From contig JASJCW010000015.1 in the NCBI GenBank assembly GCA_030065265.1, positions 1 through 33,101 of the forward strand: a DNA stretch of 33,101 nucleotides. The letters run 5' to 3'. The translations under genes and the position numbers were made by a program. Positions within the stretch are counted from its first letter, which is position 1, and every line of letters starts with the position of its first letter. Below the pieces are notes generated by a model. The model was not told where the DNA came from, did no database searches, and was given only the letters and a program-made list of their open reading frames with translations. Source of the DNA: Prochloraceae cyanobacterium. Lineage in GTDB: Bacteria > Cyanobacteriota > Cyanobacteriia > Cyanobacteriales > JASJDA01. Shown piece by piece: positions 1 through 9,087 of this stretch.

Positions 1-105
1 TTGATTTCTGGGCGCAAAACTTTTCAACGTCCGATGGATGAAGGGATTAAGTTATTTCATCACATTCAAGATGTTTATCTCTCAGAGAATATAACTGTCG
101 ACTAA
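1..105 (+). CDS. fbaB: Class I fructose-bisphosphate aldolase, C-terminal fragment
   Basis: Frame 1 is open from the first base to a TAA at 103-105 and encodes only the last 34 residues. They contain [12 protein letters not shown], then HIQDVYL, and end in ITVD. From memory this matches the C-terminus of E. coli-type FbaB (GRKAFKKSMADG, then VQDVYLDSKITIA), the class I Schiff-base aldolase that interconverts fructose-1,6-bisphosphate with glyceraldehyde-3-phosphate and dihydroxyacetone phosphate in glycolysis and the Calvin cycle. The catalytic lysine lies outside the window. A hairpin terminator follows directly. The assignment rests on a short stretch, so the family is likely and orthology is unproven. 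Confidence 0.65.
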   Translation: MISGRKTFQRPMDEGIKLFHHIQDVYLSENITVD

Positions 106-124
106 TTAATTAATTTTCAATCAG

Positions 125-178
125 ACCGATCGCATTTTTAGCAAAGATCTAACTCAGCAATGCGATCGGTTTTAATTT
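125..178 (+). terminator. Hairpin terminator after the aldolase gene
   Basis: ACCGATCGCAT (125-135) and ATGCGATCGGT (160-170) form a perfect 11-bp stem around a 24-nt loop. TTTAATTT follows. The stem starts 20 nt after the aldolase stop, so intrinsic termination is likely. Confidence 0.6.
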
Positions 179-291
179 ATACCAGTTGAAGTAAAGGTTA
201 TGACAATTTTATTTGTTACTTACTACCTACCAACTACTAACTATTCTCTGCTGTGACAATTAGTGTCCTAATCTATAGTTCAGTTGCTATA
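179..291. repeat. MITE-like repeat, family A, copy 1
   Basis: This 113-bp unit has imperfect terminal inverted repeats. The left end ATACCAGTTGAAGTAAAGG pairs with the reverse complement of the right end, ATAGCAACTGAACTATAG, and about 20 of 27 positions match. The core is a run of 7-nt units of the ACTACTA/ACTACCT type. It has no coding capacity. Its last 60 bases (232-291) are identical to 336-395. The 10540-10651 element has the same design. Confidence 0.7.
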
Positions 292-292
292 T

Positions 293-395
293 CTGTAGCC
301 CGATCTTTCAGAAATGGTGTTACCTACTAACTACTAACTACTAACTATTCTCTGCTGTGACAATTAGTGTCCTAATCTATAGTTCAGTTGCTATA
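293..395. repeat. MITE-like repeat, family A, copy 2 (composite left end)
   Basis: The right 60 bases (336-395) are identical to 232-291 and follow three CTACTAA heptamers. The left end differs. Bases 293-324 (CTGTAGCCCGATCTTTCAGA onward) resemble the reverse complement of 27822-27853, so this copy looks like a hybrid with another repeat family. The right end runs into the histidine kinase gene and supplies its last codons and stop. Confidence 0.65.
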
Positions 396-2528
396 CTTAT
401 CTGAGTTGGCGACGCTGAGAGAATCGGATTTGTTTAAGATCTCATGCAAGCTTAGCAGTAAATCTTCTATTTTGTATGGTTTTGCTAGAAAATTTTCGAC
501 GATCGGCATTTTTGTCATATCGATCTTATTATGAGATACCAATCCGCTAATGGCGATCGCCTTAACTCGTGGATTTATTTTTTGTATGACTTGAAGAGCT
601 GTAATTCCATCCATTTCCGGCATCATCATATCCATAACAATCGCTTTAATTTCCTGATTGTATTCGTGATGAAGGGCGATTGCTTCTAATCCATCTTTAG
701 CCGTCAAAACTTTGTAGTTGTGAGTTTCTAAAGTGATTCTGGAAATTTCCAGGATCGAGGCTTCGTCATCAACAACGAGAATCAATTCTCCATCTCCCTT
801 ATAGGGATTTAACGGTTGAGATCCTGCAATACTATTTTCCTCGACCTTGATTGCAGGAAGATAAATACTAAATTGACTGCCTTGACAAACACGACTGGAA
901 ACAGTTAAAAAACCGTTGTGATTTTTAATAATCCCCCTAATGGTTGAAAGACCTAATCCAGTGCCTTGAGACCCTTCTTTAGTCGTGAAAAATGGCTCAA
1001 AAATTCGCTCCATATTTTCAGGTGGAATACCCACACCGGTATCAGAAACAGTAATCATGACGTAGTTGCCGACTTTAGCTTCAAGATTGAGCCGAGCATA
1101 ATTTTCATCTACCATGAAATTTCGGGCTTCAATACAAACAGTTCCTCCACAATCGGTCATTGCATCTTTAGCATTAAGGCATAAATTCATCAACACTTGA
1201 TTAATTTGAGTCGGATCTGCTTTAGTTTGAAATAGATTTTTAGCAATGTGGGTTTCGATCTTAATATATTTAGGTAGAGTTTTTGAGATAAAATTCTCGA
1301 CGTTCAAGATTGGCACGTCGAGCTTAAGCTCGATTAGCTTGGGATCGATTTGTTGGGAGAATAACAACAATTGTTTGACTAGATCGGCGGCTTGCTGGGA
1401 ATTATTTACGATTAATTCTAGTAATTGGCGAGTTTCTGGGTCAAGATCGGGAATTCTCAAAGACAAAAGCTGCGCGCCCCCTAATAGAGGGGTTAAAATA
1501 TTATTGAGGTCATGAGCAACTCCACCGGCAAGCGTACCGATGCTTTCTAAGCGTTGAATTTGCTCGAATTGTTTGTGAGCTTGACGAAGTTTGGTAGTTT
1601 GTTTTTCTAATTTGTGTTCTAGTAATTTAATCACTTGAGACATTTCACGAGGATCGAAAATGCTCAACAAGCTGGTTTGGGTGACAATTCCGGCTAATTC
1701 TCCACTTTCTCCAGATACTACCAATCTTCGCACCCGTTTCTTGTTCATCAATTGATGAACGTACCACAAGGAATCAGATGGAGAAATACAAAATAATGGC
1801 GCGCTCATCACTTCACTAGCTTGAATTTGCTCGAGATCTACTTCCAAGACTCGAAATTGCACTAAATCTCGTTCCGTTATAATGCCCACAGGAACAGCGA
1901 TCGAACGATTGTTTTCTATCTCCTTATTCTCAACAATTACGACACAACTAACGCGATGAGAATACATTAGTCTAGCTAAATTAAATACAGATTCATCCCC
2001 AGTAGATTGTATGACTCGATCGCTCATAATCTCGGAGACACAACGCATTTTCAGCAGAGCAGATGGGTCTAAAATTTCTCGAATCGAAGCATGGGTGATA
2101 ATTCCGATTAATCGATCTTTGTCGCCAACTACGGGTAAATGGCGAATCCGATACTGACGCATCATCGATAAAATGCTAAAAATATCACCAGCTTCAGATT
2201 TTCGGAGTGCGATCGGTTCTCGATTAATAACTTCAGCTAGTGTTAATTGAGATAAATCCCGTCCAGAAGCAATTAACTTAACTACATCCCTTTCTGTGAA
2301 AACTCCGACTAATTTTCTTTCTTTTAGTACGACGACATAACTACTACTCGATCTTCTCGGAACTAGATCCAGATTCGATCTTGTGTTTTCTAAAGGGACA
2401 GTTTTACCCTTGACTTGACTCATTAAAGCGATCGCATCGGCGATCGAAATATCTAGATCGACAGTTAAAGGTTTGCGATCTATTATTTCTTCTAAAGTGG
2501 GTAATTTTATCGAGTCGCTATCATTCAT
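384..2528 (-). CDS. Hybrid histidine kinase with four CBS domains and a receiver domain
   Basis: This 714-aa cytoplasmic protein has no transmembrane segment. Two CBS pairs occupy about residues 14-152 and 160-292. CBS pairs usually bind adenine nucleotides, so it probably senses an adenylate or another soluble ligand. A coiled-coil linker (about 297-325) leads to the dimerisation domain, with phospho-acceptor His339 in GGVAHDLNN. The ATPase domain shows the N box (N448, N452), DTGVG (496-500) and GTGLGLST (522-529). The C-terminal receiver (about 582-697) has an acidic pocket at VVDDE, phospho-acceptor Asp633 and Lys683. All catalytic residues are present. The last three residues (YSN) and the TGA come from a repeat, so the natural C-terminus has probably been altered. 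It is divergent from asnS and no partner response regulator is adjacent. Confidence 0.92.
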   Translation of the reverse strand: MNDSDSIKLPTLEEIIDRKPLTVDLDISIADAIALMSQVKGKTVPLENTRSNLDLVPRRSSSSYVVVLKERKLVGVFTERDVVKLIASGRDLSQLTLAEVINREPIALRKSEAGDIFSILSMMRQYRIRHLPVVGDKDRLIGIITHASIREILDPSALLKMRCVSEIMSDRVIQSTGDESVFNLARLMYSHRVSCVVIVENKEIENNRSIAVPVGIITERDLVQFRVLEVDLEQIQASEVMSAPLFCISPSDSLWYVHQLMNKKRVRRLVVSGESGELAGIVTQTSLLSIFDPREMSQVIKLLEHKLEKQTTKLRQAHKQFEQIQRLESIGTLAGGVAHDLNNILTPLLGGAQLLSLRIPDLDPETRQLLELIVNNSQQAADLVKQLLLFSQQIDPKLIELKLDVPILNVENFISKTLPKYIKIETHIAKNLFQTKADPTQINQVLMNLCLNAKDAMTDCGGTVCIEARNFMVDENYARLNLEAKVGNYVMITVSDTGVGIPPENMERIFEPFFTTKEGSQGTGLGLSTIRGIIKNHNGFLTVSSRVCQGSQFSIYLPAIKVEENSIAGSQPLNPYKGDGELILVVDDEASILEISRITLETHNYKVLTAKDGLEAIALHHEYNQEIKAIVMDMMMPEMDGITALQVIQKINPRVKAIAISGLVSHNKIDMTKMPIVENFLAKPYKIEDLLLSLHEILNKSDSLSVANSDKYSN

Positions 2529-2923
2529 CTTAAAAATAATTGTTTTGAGTTATCTCAATCGATCCAAATAAAAAGGTTTGAAAAACTTAAGTTTAGAAGT
2601 TGCCAGTAAAAGTATATTTTGCTTGTATTATATAAAAGTTGATTGTTTTTTTATCCTAGATAGAATTATATTTCATCTTAGATTTTGTGACAAATAAAAA
2701 TTTATATAAGTTAAAGATGCGATCGCCTCAAAAAGACTCAAATCTAATCGATAAAACTTGTTAGTAGGCTCTAAACCTGCAACTTAAAATCTGCGAGAAA
2801 AATCAATCGGGTATAAAATTACTTGAAACACATTTCAATCGATATAATAATCAAATAAAAATCAAATCTCAACCTTTATTGCTAATCTTAAACTAAGATA
2901 AATATTCAATCGTAATTTAAAGA
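2529..2923. other. Divergent promoter region between the kinase gene and asnS
   Basis: These 395 bp are AT-rich and noncoding. On the plus strand TATAAT (2843-2848) lies 75 nt before the asnS ATG, with ACTTGA 16 nt further upstream as a weak -35. On the minus strand TATAAT (2627-2632 read in reverse) lies about 100 nt before the kinase ATG without a clear -35. One HIP1 site sits near 2720. No further structure was recognised. Confidence 0.4.
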
Positions 2924-4315
2924 ATGACTCGACGCATAGTAGAAATACTCAAAAAAGGACAACCAGAAGAAACTATCACCATCCAAGGATGGGTACGGAC
3001 GAAAAGAGAGCAAAAAGGATTTGCTTTTATCGAAGTTAACGACGGTTCGTCTATGTCTGGATTGCAAGCTATATTAAATGCAGATTTACCAGATTACGAA
3101 ACGATCCTTAAAAATCTGAATACAGGAGCATCTGTAGAAGTAGAAGGAATTTTAGCCCCGTCTCCAGGAAAAGGACAGCGCATCGAATTACAAGCCTCTT
3201 CAGTTAAAGTATATGGCGATGCCGACCCTAATACCTATCCTTTGCAAAAAAAACGTCACTCTTTTGAATTTTTACGGACGATCGCTCATTTGAGATCTCG
3301 TACCAATACTTTAGGTGCGGTGATGCGAGTTCGCAATGCTTGCGCGACAGCAATACATAAATTCTTTCAAGATAAGGGTTTTATTTGGGTACATACTCCG
3401 ATTATCACCGCTAATGATTGCGAAGGTGCGGGAGAGTTATTTACTGTTACTAATTTAGACTTAAATAATACTCCGAAAAAAGAAGATAAATCGGCAATAG
3501 ATTTCGAGCAAGATTTTTTCGGTCGGCGCGCTTATTTAACAGTTAGCGGTCAATTACAAGCCGAAGTTATGGCAATGGCTTTTCAAAATGTTTATACTTT
3601 CGGGCCTACTTTTCGCGCCGAAAATTCCAATACTTCTCGACATTTAGCCGAGTTTTGGATGGTAGAACCGGAAATGGCTTTTTGCGATATTGTCGGCGAT
3701 CGCGATTTAGCTGAAGAGTTTTTAAAATATATTTTTAAATACGTTCTCGAAACTTGCCCGGAAGATATGGAATTTTTCAATAAACGAATTGATAATTCTG
3801 TTTTAGCAACGGCAGATAATATCATTAATAATGAATTCGAGCGGATAAGTTATACAGAAGCGATCGATTTATTGGTTAAAAGTAATAAAAAATTTGAATT
3901 TCCAGTTGAATGGGGTTTGGATTTACAATCGGAACACGAACGCTATTTAGCAGAAGAATTATTTAAAAAACCCGTCATTGTTACCGATTATCCCGTAGGA
4001 ATTAAAGCTTTTTACATGCGTTTAAATGACGATAATAAGACAGTTGCAGCTATGGACGTTCTCGCTCCCAAAATAGGCGAAATCATCGGCGGTTCGCAAA
4101 GAGAAGAACGTTTGGACGTACTAGAAACAAGAATGAAAGATCTCGATATTCCTCCAGAAGAATTATGGTGGTATTTAGATCTGCGTCGCTACGGAACTGT
4201 CCCCCACGCTGGCTTTGGTTTGGGTTTTGAAAGAGTGGTTCAGTTTATGACTGGAATGGCGAATATTCGCGATGTTATTCCTTTTCCTCGCGCTCCTTTA
4301 AGTGCCGAATTCTAA
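2924..4315 (+). CDS. asnS: Asparagine--tRNA ligase
   Basis: This 463-aa class IIb aminoacyl-tRNA synthetase activates asparagine with ATP and charges tRNA-Asn in the cytoplasm. The N-terminal OB-fold anticodon-binding domain covers about residues 17-98 and includes QGWVRTKR. The catalytic core shows class II motif 2 ([15 protein letters not shown], 230-244) and motif 3 ([10 protein letters not shown], 430-439). The sequence FWMVEPE (244-250) is typical of AsnRS rather than AspRS. Length and both ends fit the family. The ATG at 2924 begins MTRRIVEIL directly before the OB fold, and no strong Shine-Dalgarno precedes it. It is probably monocistronic, since more than 500 bp separate it from the next gene. 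Confidence 0.97.
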   Translation: MTRRIVEILKKGQPEETITIQGWVRTKREQKGFAFIEVNDGSSMSGLQAILNADLPDYETILKNLNTGASVEVEGILAPSPGKGQRIELQASSVKVYGDADPNTYPLQKKRHSFEFLRTIAHLRSRTNTLGAVMRVRNACATAIHKFFQDKGFIWVHTPIITANDCEGAGELFTVTNLDLNNTPKKEDKSAIDFEQDFFGRRAYLTVSGQLQAEVMAMAFQNVYTFGPTFRAENSNTSRHLAEFWMVEPEMAFCDIVGDRDLAEEFLKYIFKYVLETCPEDMEFFNKRIDNSVLATADNIINNEFERISYTEAIDLLVKSNKKFEFPVEWGLDLQSEHERYLAEELFKKPVIVTDYPVGIKAFYMRLNDDNKTVAAMDVLAPKIGEIIGGSQREERLDVLETRMKDLDIPPEELWWYLDLRRYGTVPHAGFGLGFERVVQFMTGMANIRDVIPFPRAPLSAEF

Positions 4316-4833
4316 ACCAAGAAATAGGTTCAATTTTTCAAAAATTTTAACCAGTTTAAAATAAATGTTTCTCAAAAAGATCCCAAGAACTGGTGATGAT
4401 TTGACTGGGTTGTGAAGGGAGCAATAAAAAGTAAACTAATTAAAGAAAATTAGCGGTTTACCCCTCTCCCTTCTGGCTTTTTCTTGCCATCTTAGCAAGT
4501 TATGCCATTTCTGTTTAGATTTGCTACGTTGCGGTAAAAATAGGCAATAGGCAATAGGCAATAGGTAATAGGCAAAAGATTCTGAAAATCTATCGATAGT
4601 ATTATTTGGGGAAATTGGTATGATGCCATTTCTCGAAAGTAACAGGGGACTTATTTCACAAAAAACGCAGAAATAACTAACTATTTGGTAATAAATTACA
4701 TTATCAAATCAATTTAAGCTATCTAGCTGTTTTTGCAAAATAGTATTACAAAAAAAATGATACTAATTCTCGATCTGGTTTTAAGATAAAGTTAACTGCA
4801 ACTCAGTTAGAGAACTATTTTCCACCAGAAGCC
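4316..4833. other. Intergenic region with repeat B1 and an upstream inverted repeat
   Basis: These 518 bp lack a gene. They contain an imperfect AT-rich hairpin (about 4431-4464), the MITE-like repeat B1 (4502-4621), and a segment at 4623-4643 that recurs near 17374-17394. An inverted repeat, ATTTGGTAAT (4683-4692) and ATTATCAAAT (4700-4709) with a 7-nt spacer and 9 of 10 positions paired, lies 125 nt before the TPR gene and could be an operator or transcript hairpin. No convincing promoter was seen. Confidence 0.5.
4502..4621. repeat. MITE-like repeat, family B, copy 1
   Basis: This 120-bp unit starts ATGCCATTTCTGTTTAGATT and ends GGGGAAATTGGTAT. The ends are short imperfect inverted repeats of an ATACCAATT-type sequence. 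The core is about five AATAGGC heptamers. The right half (GATTCTGAAAATCTATCGAT and on) closely matches 17242-17287, which identifies a second copy there. It has no coding capacity. Confidence 0.65.
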
Positions 4834-6600
4834 ATGAGCATCGAAAACTTGTACTTACAAGCTAAAGATAGTTATTATCGGGGGAATAATAAAAATGCGA
4901 TCGACCATTTAAAGCGTCATCTTCGTTTCGCACCAAATAACAGCGAAGCATACCACCTTCAAGGACAAATTTATTTGAATTTATCTAAATTTGAAAAGGC
5001 TTTAGTAAACTTCGATCGCGCCGTTAAAATTGCTCCTAAAGCTAAATATTATTATAATCGCGCTTTAACCCATAAAAGACTGGATGAAGCAAGTGCGGCT
5101 AAAAAAGATTTTGAAAAGATAATTGATTTAAGAGATAAAGATTTAGAAACCCTATATTATCGAGCAAAAGCAGCACTGGTACTTCAGGATAAAGATTTTC
5201 AAGATTATAGTTCGATCTTGAACGTTCAGCCTCACAATGCCGAAGAATATTACTATCGAGCTTACTTTAACATTCGCTCGGGCAAAATAGAAGCGGCAAT
5301 ATCCGACTACACTCGGGCTATTTCTCTCAATCCCAATTATATCGATGCCTATCACGGTCGAGCTGGATTGTTAGAAGTAGAATTAGAAGACTTGGATGGG
5401 GCAATATCGGATTACAATAGCATTATCGAATTAAACCCGCGACATTTTTACGCTTATGTAGTTCGGGCCATGATTCGAGATAAAATGGGTCGAGTTGTCG
5501 AGGCACAATTAGACTGCGATCGCGCTATTAAAATCAATCCAGCTCTAGGATATTATTATCGCGCCAAAATGCGATCGCAACAACAAGATATCGATGGAGC
5601 TATTTCTGACTATACTAATTCGATTCAAGCCAATCCTCACGATGTTGAAGTTTATTATTTGCGATCTTGTCTCTGGCTGAAACTAAACGAACTCGATCGC
5701 GCCATTGCAGATTACGATCGCATTATTGCCATTAAAAAAGTCAAACCAGATAACCATCATCCCGATCTCAAAGAGGTTTATCGACTGCGAGGAAACGCCA
5801 AACAGAAAAAGGGCGATCTTAGATCTGCTATCTCGGATCTTAGCCAATCAATTCACCACAATCTCGATAAAGATACTTATGTTTACAATTTACGAGCCAA
5901 ATTGTGGATTAAAGTAGGAGAAATAGATAATGCAATTTTCGATTACAGCGAATCGATCGACATTAACCCTCAAGATATCGAGATCTACTATCGTAGAGCG
6001 AAACTATGGGTCGAACAAGGAGAAATCAATAAAGCGATCGCAGATCTAGATTGTATTCTCAGCATTAAAACAGCCAAACCAGACAGCGTTGATGGCAATA
6101 TTATCTACAGCAAAAATAATAATAGTGGATATTTAATTTATGGTGCTAATAATAGCTCCGTTACCCTCAAAGAAGTTTACCAACTTCGCGAACAAATTGC
6201 ACCGCAACAAAAAATTAGAGATCTTAAAACAGAAATTATTGAGTTAAATCAATTCATCAGTCAAAATCCCGATCTCAACGCTTATAAATATACTATGCGA
6301 GGTCGATTGTTGGCAGAGATCGGACAGAGGGATCGAGCTATGACTGATTATAATAGTTCGATTCGGATCAATCCTGAAAATACCTATACTTACTATCTGC
6401 GATCGCAATTATGGCATCGACTGGGTCAGATCGATAAAGCATTTGCAGATCTCGATCGCATTTTAGAACTGAAAAGACTCCACTCAGATACTCGCAAGGC
6501 AAGTCACATTATAGACGCAAACCGACAAGATGTATATCCGGCGATCGCCGATGTATATAAATTTAAATACCAAATCAATAAAGAGCAAGTTTCGTTGTAA
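4834..6600 (+). CDS. Tetratricopeptide repeat protein
   Basis: This 588-aa protein consists almost entirely of TPR units of about 34 residues, roughly 13 to 14 in number. Recurrent signatures are YYRAK or YYLRS at the first helix and AISDYTRAI, AIADYDRII or AISDYNSII followed by NP at the second. There is no signal peptide or transmembrane segment, so it is probably a cytoplasmic protein-protein scaffold. A less regular insertion rich in N and S (about residues 425-450) interrupts the array. The start MSIENLYLQAKDSYYRG enters the first repeat at once, which supports it. The next gene begins 31 nt downstream on the same strand, so the two are probably co-transcribed. The partner is unknown, and TPR content alone does not define a function. 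Confidence 0.88.
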   Translation: MSIENLYLQAKDSYYRGNNKNAIDHLKRHLRFAPNNSEAYHLQGQIYLNLSKFEKALVNFDRAVKIAPKAKYYYNRALTHKRLDEASAAKKDFEKIIDLRDKDLETLYYRAKAALVLQDKDFQDYSSILNVQPHNAEEYYYRAYFNIRSGKIEAAISDYTRAISLNPNYIDAYHGRAGLLEVELEDLDGAISDYNSIIELNPRHFYAYVVRAMIRDKMGRVVEAQLDCDRAIKINPALGYYYRAKMRSQQQDIDGAISDYTNSIQANPHDVEVYYLRSCLWLKLNELDRAIADYDRIIAIKKVKPDNHHPDLKEVYRLRGNAKQKKGDLRSAISDLSQSIHHNLDKDTYVYNLRAKLWIKVGEIDNAIFDYSESIDINPQDIEIYYRRAKLWVEQGEINKAIADLDCILSIKTAKPDSVDGNIIYSKNNNSGYLIYGANNSSVTLKEVYQLREQIAPQQKIRDLKTEIIELNQFISQNPDLNAYKYTMRGRLLAEIGQRDRAMTDYNSSIRINPENTYTYYLRSQLWHRLGQIDKAFADLDRILELKRLHSDTRKASHIIDANRQDVYPAIADVYKFKYQINKEQVSL

Positions 6601-6631
6601 GGTAAATAACAAGCCGAACAGAGCGCGGAAA

Positions 6632-8713
6632 ATGGATTTACCAGAGACAGCAGTAAATATAGATGGGACTAAGATAGTCGATCTTTGTCAAAATAGTAAA
6701 GTTGGTAAACTTTTACCGTCAGCTCTTTACGTCCATATTAAAGCGATCGCTGCGATCGACCCAATTCTACAAAAATACGAACGACGCGCTCGAAGTGCCA
6801 AGATAGATTTACAAACAGCAACTATTGTCAAATTCAGTTTCGATGGGGCTAAAATATCTTATCTTTGCTATCCCGAATTCGATCGCGATCCTCATCCAGC
6901 ATTAAAACACAGCATCATCATCGATCTCAATACCCTCGAAGCAAAAAAATGGGACTACACTAACACTAACAATCCCCCCATTCTCCACCGCAAAGAAACT
7001 TTTGTCACCCCCGACTATCCTTCCTATCAAGAGTTTGCAGAATTAACTAAAAATGAAGTAGCTTTAGGTTTATTAGACGATGCTCGTTTTATTGGCAATC
7101 GCAATGAATGGGAATATCGCTTAAAAAGGAGAGGTATTAGTTTTGAAGGCCATCGATTGATCTGTCCGATCGACCCGCAAAAAAATAATAAAATAGATAT
7201 TCGCATCGAACGTCATAAAGCTGCTATAGTTCGTAAAGAATTATCTCGTCCGGTACGTTTGGCAAAAGAAGCTGGTTTATTTACAGCAGGGATTACTTTT
7301 TTTGACTACGGTTGCGGTTACGGTGGTGATGTCGAAAGGATCGCAAAACAAGGTTATCAAAGTTCGGGATGGGATCCTTATTATTTTCCCGATAACCCGC
7401 TTAACAATGCAGATCTAGTTAATATCGGCTATGTAATTAACGTTATTGAAGATCTTCAAGAAAGACAAAAAGCATTGCAACAAGCTTGGGAATTAGCCGA
7501 TCGCATCCTTGTTATTGCAGCGCAAGTTTTAATCGACGATCGCCACAGGGGTATTGTAGTTTATGGCGATGGTATCATTACATCCCGCAATACTTTCCAA
7601 AAATACTATCACCAAGAAGAACTAAAAATATACATCGATCGCGTCCTCAATGTCGATTCTATTCCCGCAGGTTTGGGGATTTATTTCGCATTTAAAGACG
7701 AAGCGATCGCCCAAAATTATCGCGTTTCTCGCTTCCATTCCCGCGAAATCACGCCAAGGGTAAAAAGTCAAGGAAAAAAATTTGAAGAATATCGGGAAAT
7801 CCTAACACCCTTAATGGATTTTATGACAAAAAGGGGCAGATTGCCAGTCAAACAAGAATTAGCAACCGAAGCAGCAATAAAAGCAGAATTTGGGGGTTTT
7901 CGTCGCGCTTTTAAGGTGGTATTGCAAGTGACAGATGAAAAAGAATGGGAAGCGATCGCCGAAAAACGTCGCTCGGAAATTATTTTATATTTAGCTTTAA
8001 GTACCTTCGACAGTCGTCCGACAGTGAGAAAGTTACCATCAGTAATGAAAGAAGATATTAAAGCATTATTTGGTAATTATAAAACAGCTTCAGATCTCGC
8101 CGATGAAATGTTATTTGATGTCGGAGATCTCGATAAAATAGCAGAATTATCTCAAAAAAGTGCGATCGGAAAAATAATCAAAAATTCCTTATTAGTTCAC
8201 GTTAGTGCTTTAGAAAAATTAGATCCTTTATTGCGGTTATATGAAGGTTGTGCCAGTCGCGCGATCGGACGTTTAGAAGATGCTAACGTCATAAAAATTA
8301 ATTTTAAAAAACCGAAAATATCTTATTTATATTATCCCGAATTCGACAGCGAACCCCATCCAATTTTATATACCAGCATGACGATCGATTTAGGAGATTT
8401 GCAAGTTAAATATCGAGATTATGACCTAGAAGATAATCCTCCAATATTGCATCAAAAAGACGCTTTAATTACTCCAGAATATCCTAATTACGAAAAATTT
8501 GCTAAACTAACTCGTCAAGAAACCGAGCGAGGATTGTTAGATAATATTCACGAAATAACTCGTTTAAAAGGATGGTGCGATCGCCTAGCAGATCGCTGTG
8601 CAACGATTAAAAATTATCGCGTATATTGGCGCAAAGATTGCGATCCTTATAAATTAAAATGTTTGAAATCGCAATATAATTCTCGCAAAAGAAAAGAGAT
8701 AAATACTAATTGA
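6632..8713 (+). CDS. DNA phosphorothioation-associated putative methyltransferase
   Basis: The 693-aa product matches, by recalled family features, the dnd-associated putative methyltransferase family (TIGR04096-like). A Rossmann-type motif I, FDYGCGYGGD (224-233), followed by SGWDPYY and NIGYVINVIED, indicates an S-adenosylmethionine-dependent fold. A module at about 23-165 (VGKLLPSALYVH, KISYLCYPEFD, DPHPA, NNPPILHRKETF) recurs at about 512-655 (IGKIIKNSLLVH, KISYLYYPEFD, EPHPI, DNPPILHQKDAL). A helical linker (about 385-500) holds FMTKRGRLP and FRRAFKVV. The ATG at 6632 is chosen because the frame further upstream overlaps the TPR gene. No dndBCDE or restriction genes lie in the window, so it is an orphan here. 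The substrate is unproven and could be DNA, RNA or protein. Confidence 0.8.
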   Translation: MDLPETAVNIDGTKIVDLCQNSKVGKLLPSALYVHIKAIAAIDPILQKYERRARSAKIDLQTATIVKFSFDGAKISYLCYPEFDRDPHPALKHSIIIDLNTLEAKKWDYTNTNNPPILHRKETFVTPDYPSYQEFAELTKNEVALGLLDDARFIGNRNEWEYRLKRRGISFEGHRLICPIDPQKNNKIDIRIERHKAAIVRKELSRPVRLAKEAGLFTAGITFFDYGCGYGGDVERIAKQGYQSSGWDPYYFPDNPLNNADLVNIGYVINVIEDLQERQKALQQAWELADRILVIAAQVLIDDRHRGIVVYGDGIITSRNTFQKYYHQEELKIYIDRVLNVDSIPAGLGIYFAFKDEAIAQNYRVSRFHSREITPRVKSQGKKFEEYREILTPLMDFMTKRGRLPVKQELATEAAIKAEFGGFRRAFKVVLQVTDEKEWEAIAEKRRSEIILYLALSTFDSRPTVRKLPSVMKEDIKALFGNYKTASDLADEMLFDVGDLDKIAELSQKSAIGKIIKNSLLVHVSALEKLDPLLRLYEGCASRAIGRLEDANVIKINFKKPKISYLYYPEFDSEPHPILYTSMTIDLGDLQVKYRDYDLEDNPPILHQKDALITPEYPNYEKFAKLTRQETERGLLDNIHEITRLKGWCDRLADRCATIKNYRVYWRKDCDPYKLKCLKSQYNSRKRKEINTN

Positions 8714-9087
8714 AGAAGTCCAAGGTCATAGCAATTTGTTTAGAGTTGCTATACTTCGGTGAATCAAGGCAAAACCTAGTAACTCTAAGCATATTTATAT
8801 TATTCGAGTTCTAGCTGCTTTTTCAATTCTTCTAAGACGTTAATAGCATTTTCTAAACCGTAATTAAAAATCATTAAAAATTCAATTATTGTATATTAAC
8901 GAGCTAATTAACAACAATTTTAATTAGTTGATTTCCAGCTGCTCCCATTTTTCTCAAAATTTTCACTTACTAGGTAAGCTTAAATACAAAAAAATATAAT
9001 TATAATTAGCTATTAGTTGTGTCGGAGTCAAAGAAATTATTAAAAATGTGGTTAATTAAAATTAGACACTTAAAGTCTTAATCGATT
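8714..9087. other. Intergenic region with hairpins and a possible small ORF
   Basis: These 374 bp lack a clear gene. ATAGCAA and TTGCTAT (8731-8751) form a 7-bp inverted repeat. AGAGTTGCTA (about 8742-8751) pairs with TAGTAACTCT further down in a 10-bp stem that includes a wobble pair. This resembles the left end of repeat family B. A short minus-strand reading frame is listed separately. The rest, up to the PrsW-like gene, is AT-rich and without recognised signals. Confidence 0.45.
8800..8874 (-). CDS. Possible 24-residue peptide or gene remnant
   Basis: An ATG at 8874 (reading leftward) opens 24 codons: MIFNYGLENAINVLEELKK, then QLELE and TAA at 8800-8802. The frame is also open for seven codons before the ATG. 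The composition is protein-like, with an acidic and leucine-rich amphipathic helix, unlike the AT-rich noise around it. No Shine-Dalgarno or homologue was recognised. It could be a small protein or the 3' relic of a lost gene. Confidence 0.22.
   Translation of the reverse strand: MIFNYGLENAINVLEELKKQLELE

Noticed and set aside
321..350. CRISPR-like array from tandem CTACTAA units
   Set aside because: The units are 7 nt without spacers. They are tandem heptamers in a repeat element.
6530..6631. Upstream ATG for the methyltransferase
   Set aside because: It would overlap the TPR gene by 71 nt and add a basic, non-conserved 34-residue leader.
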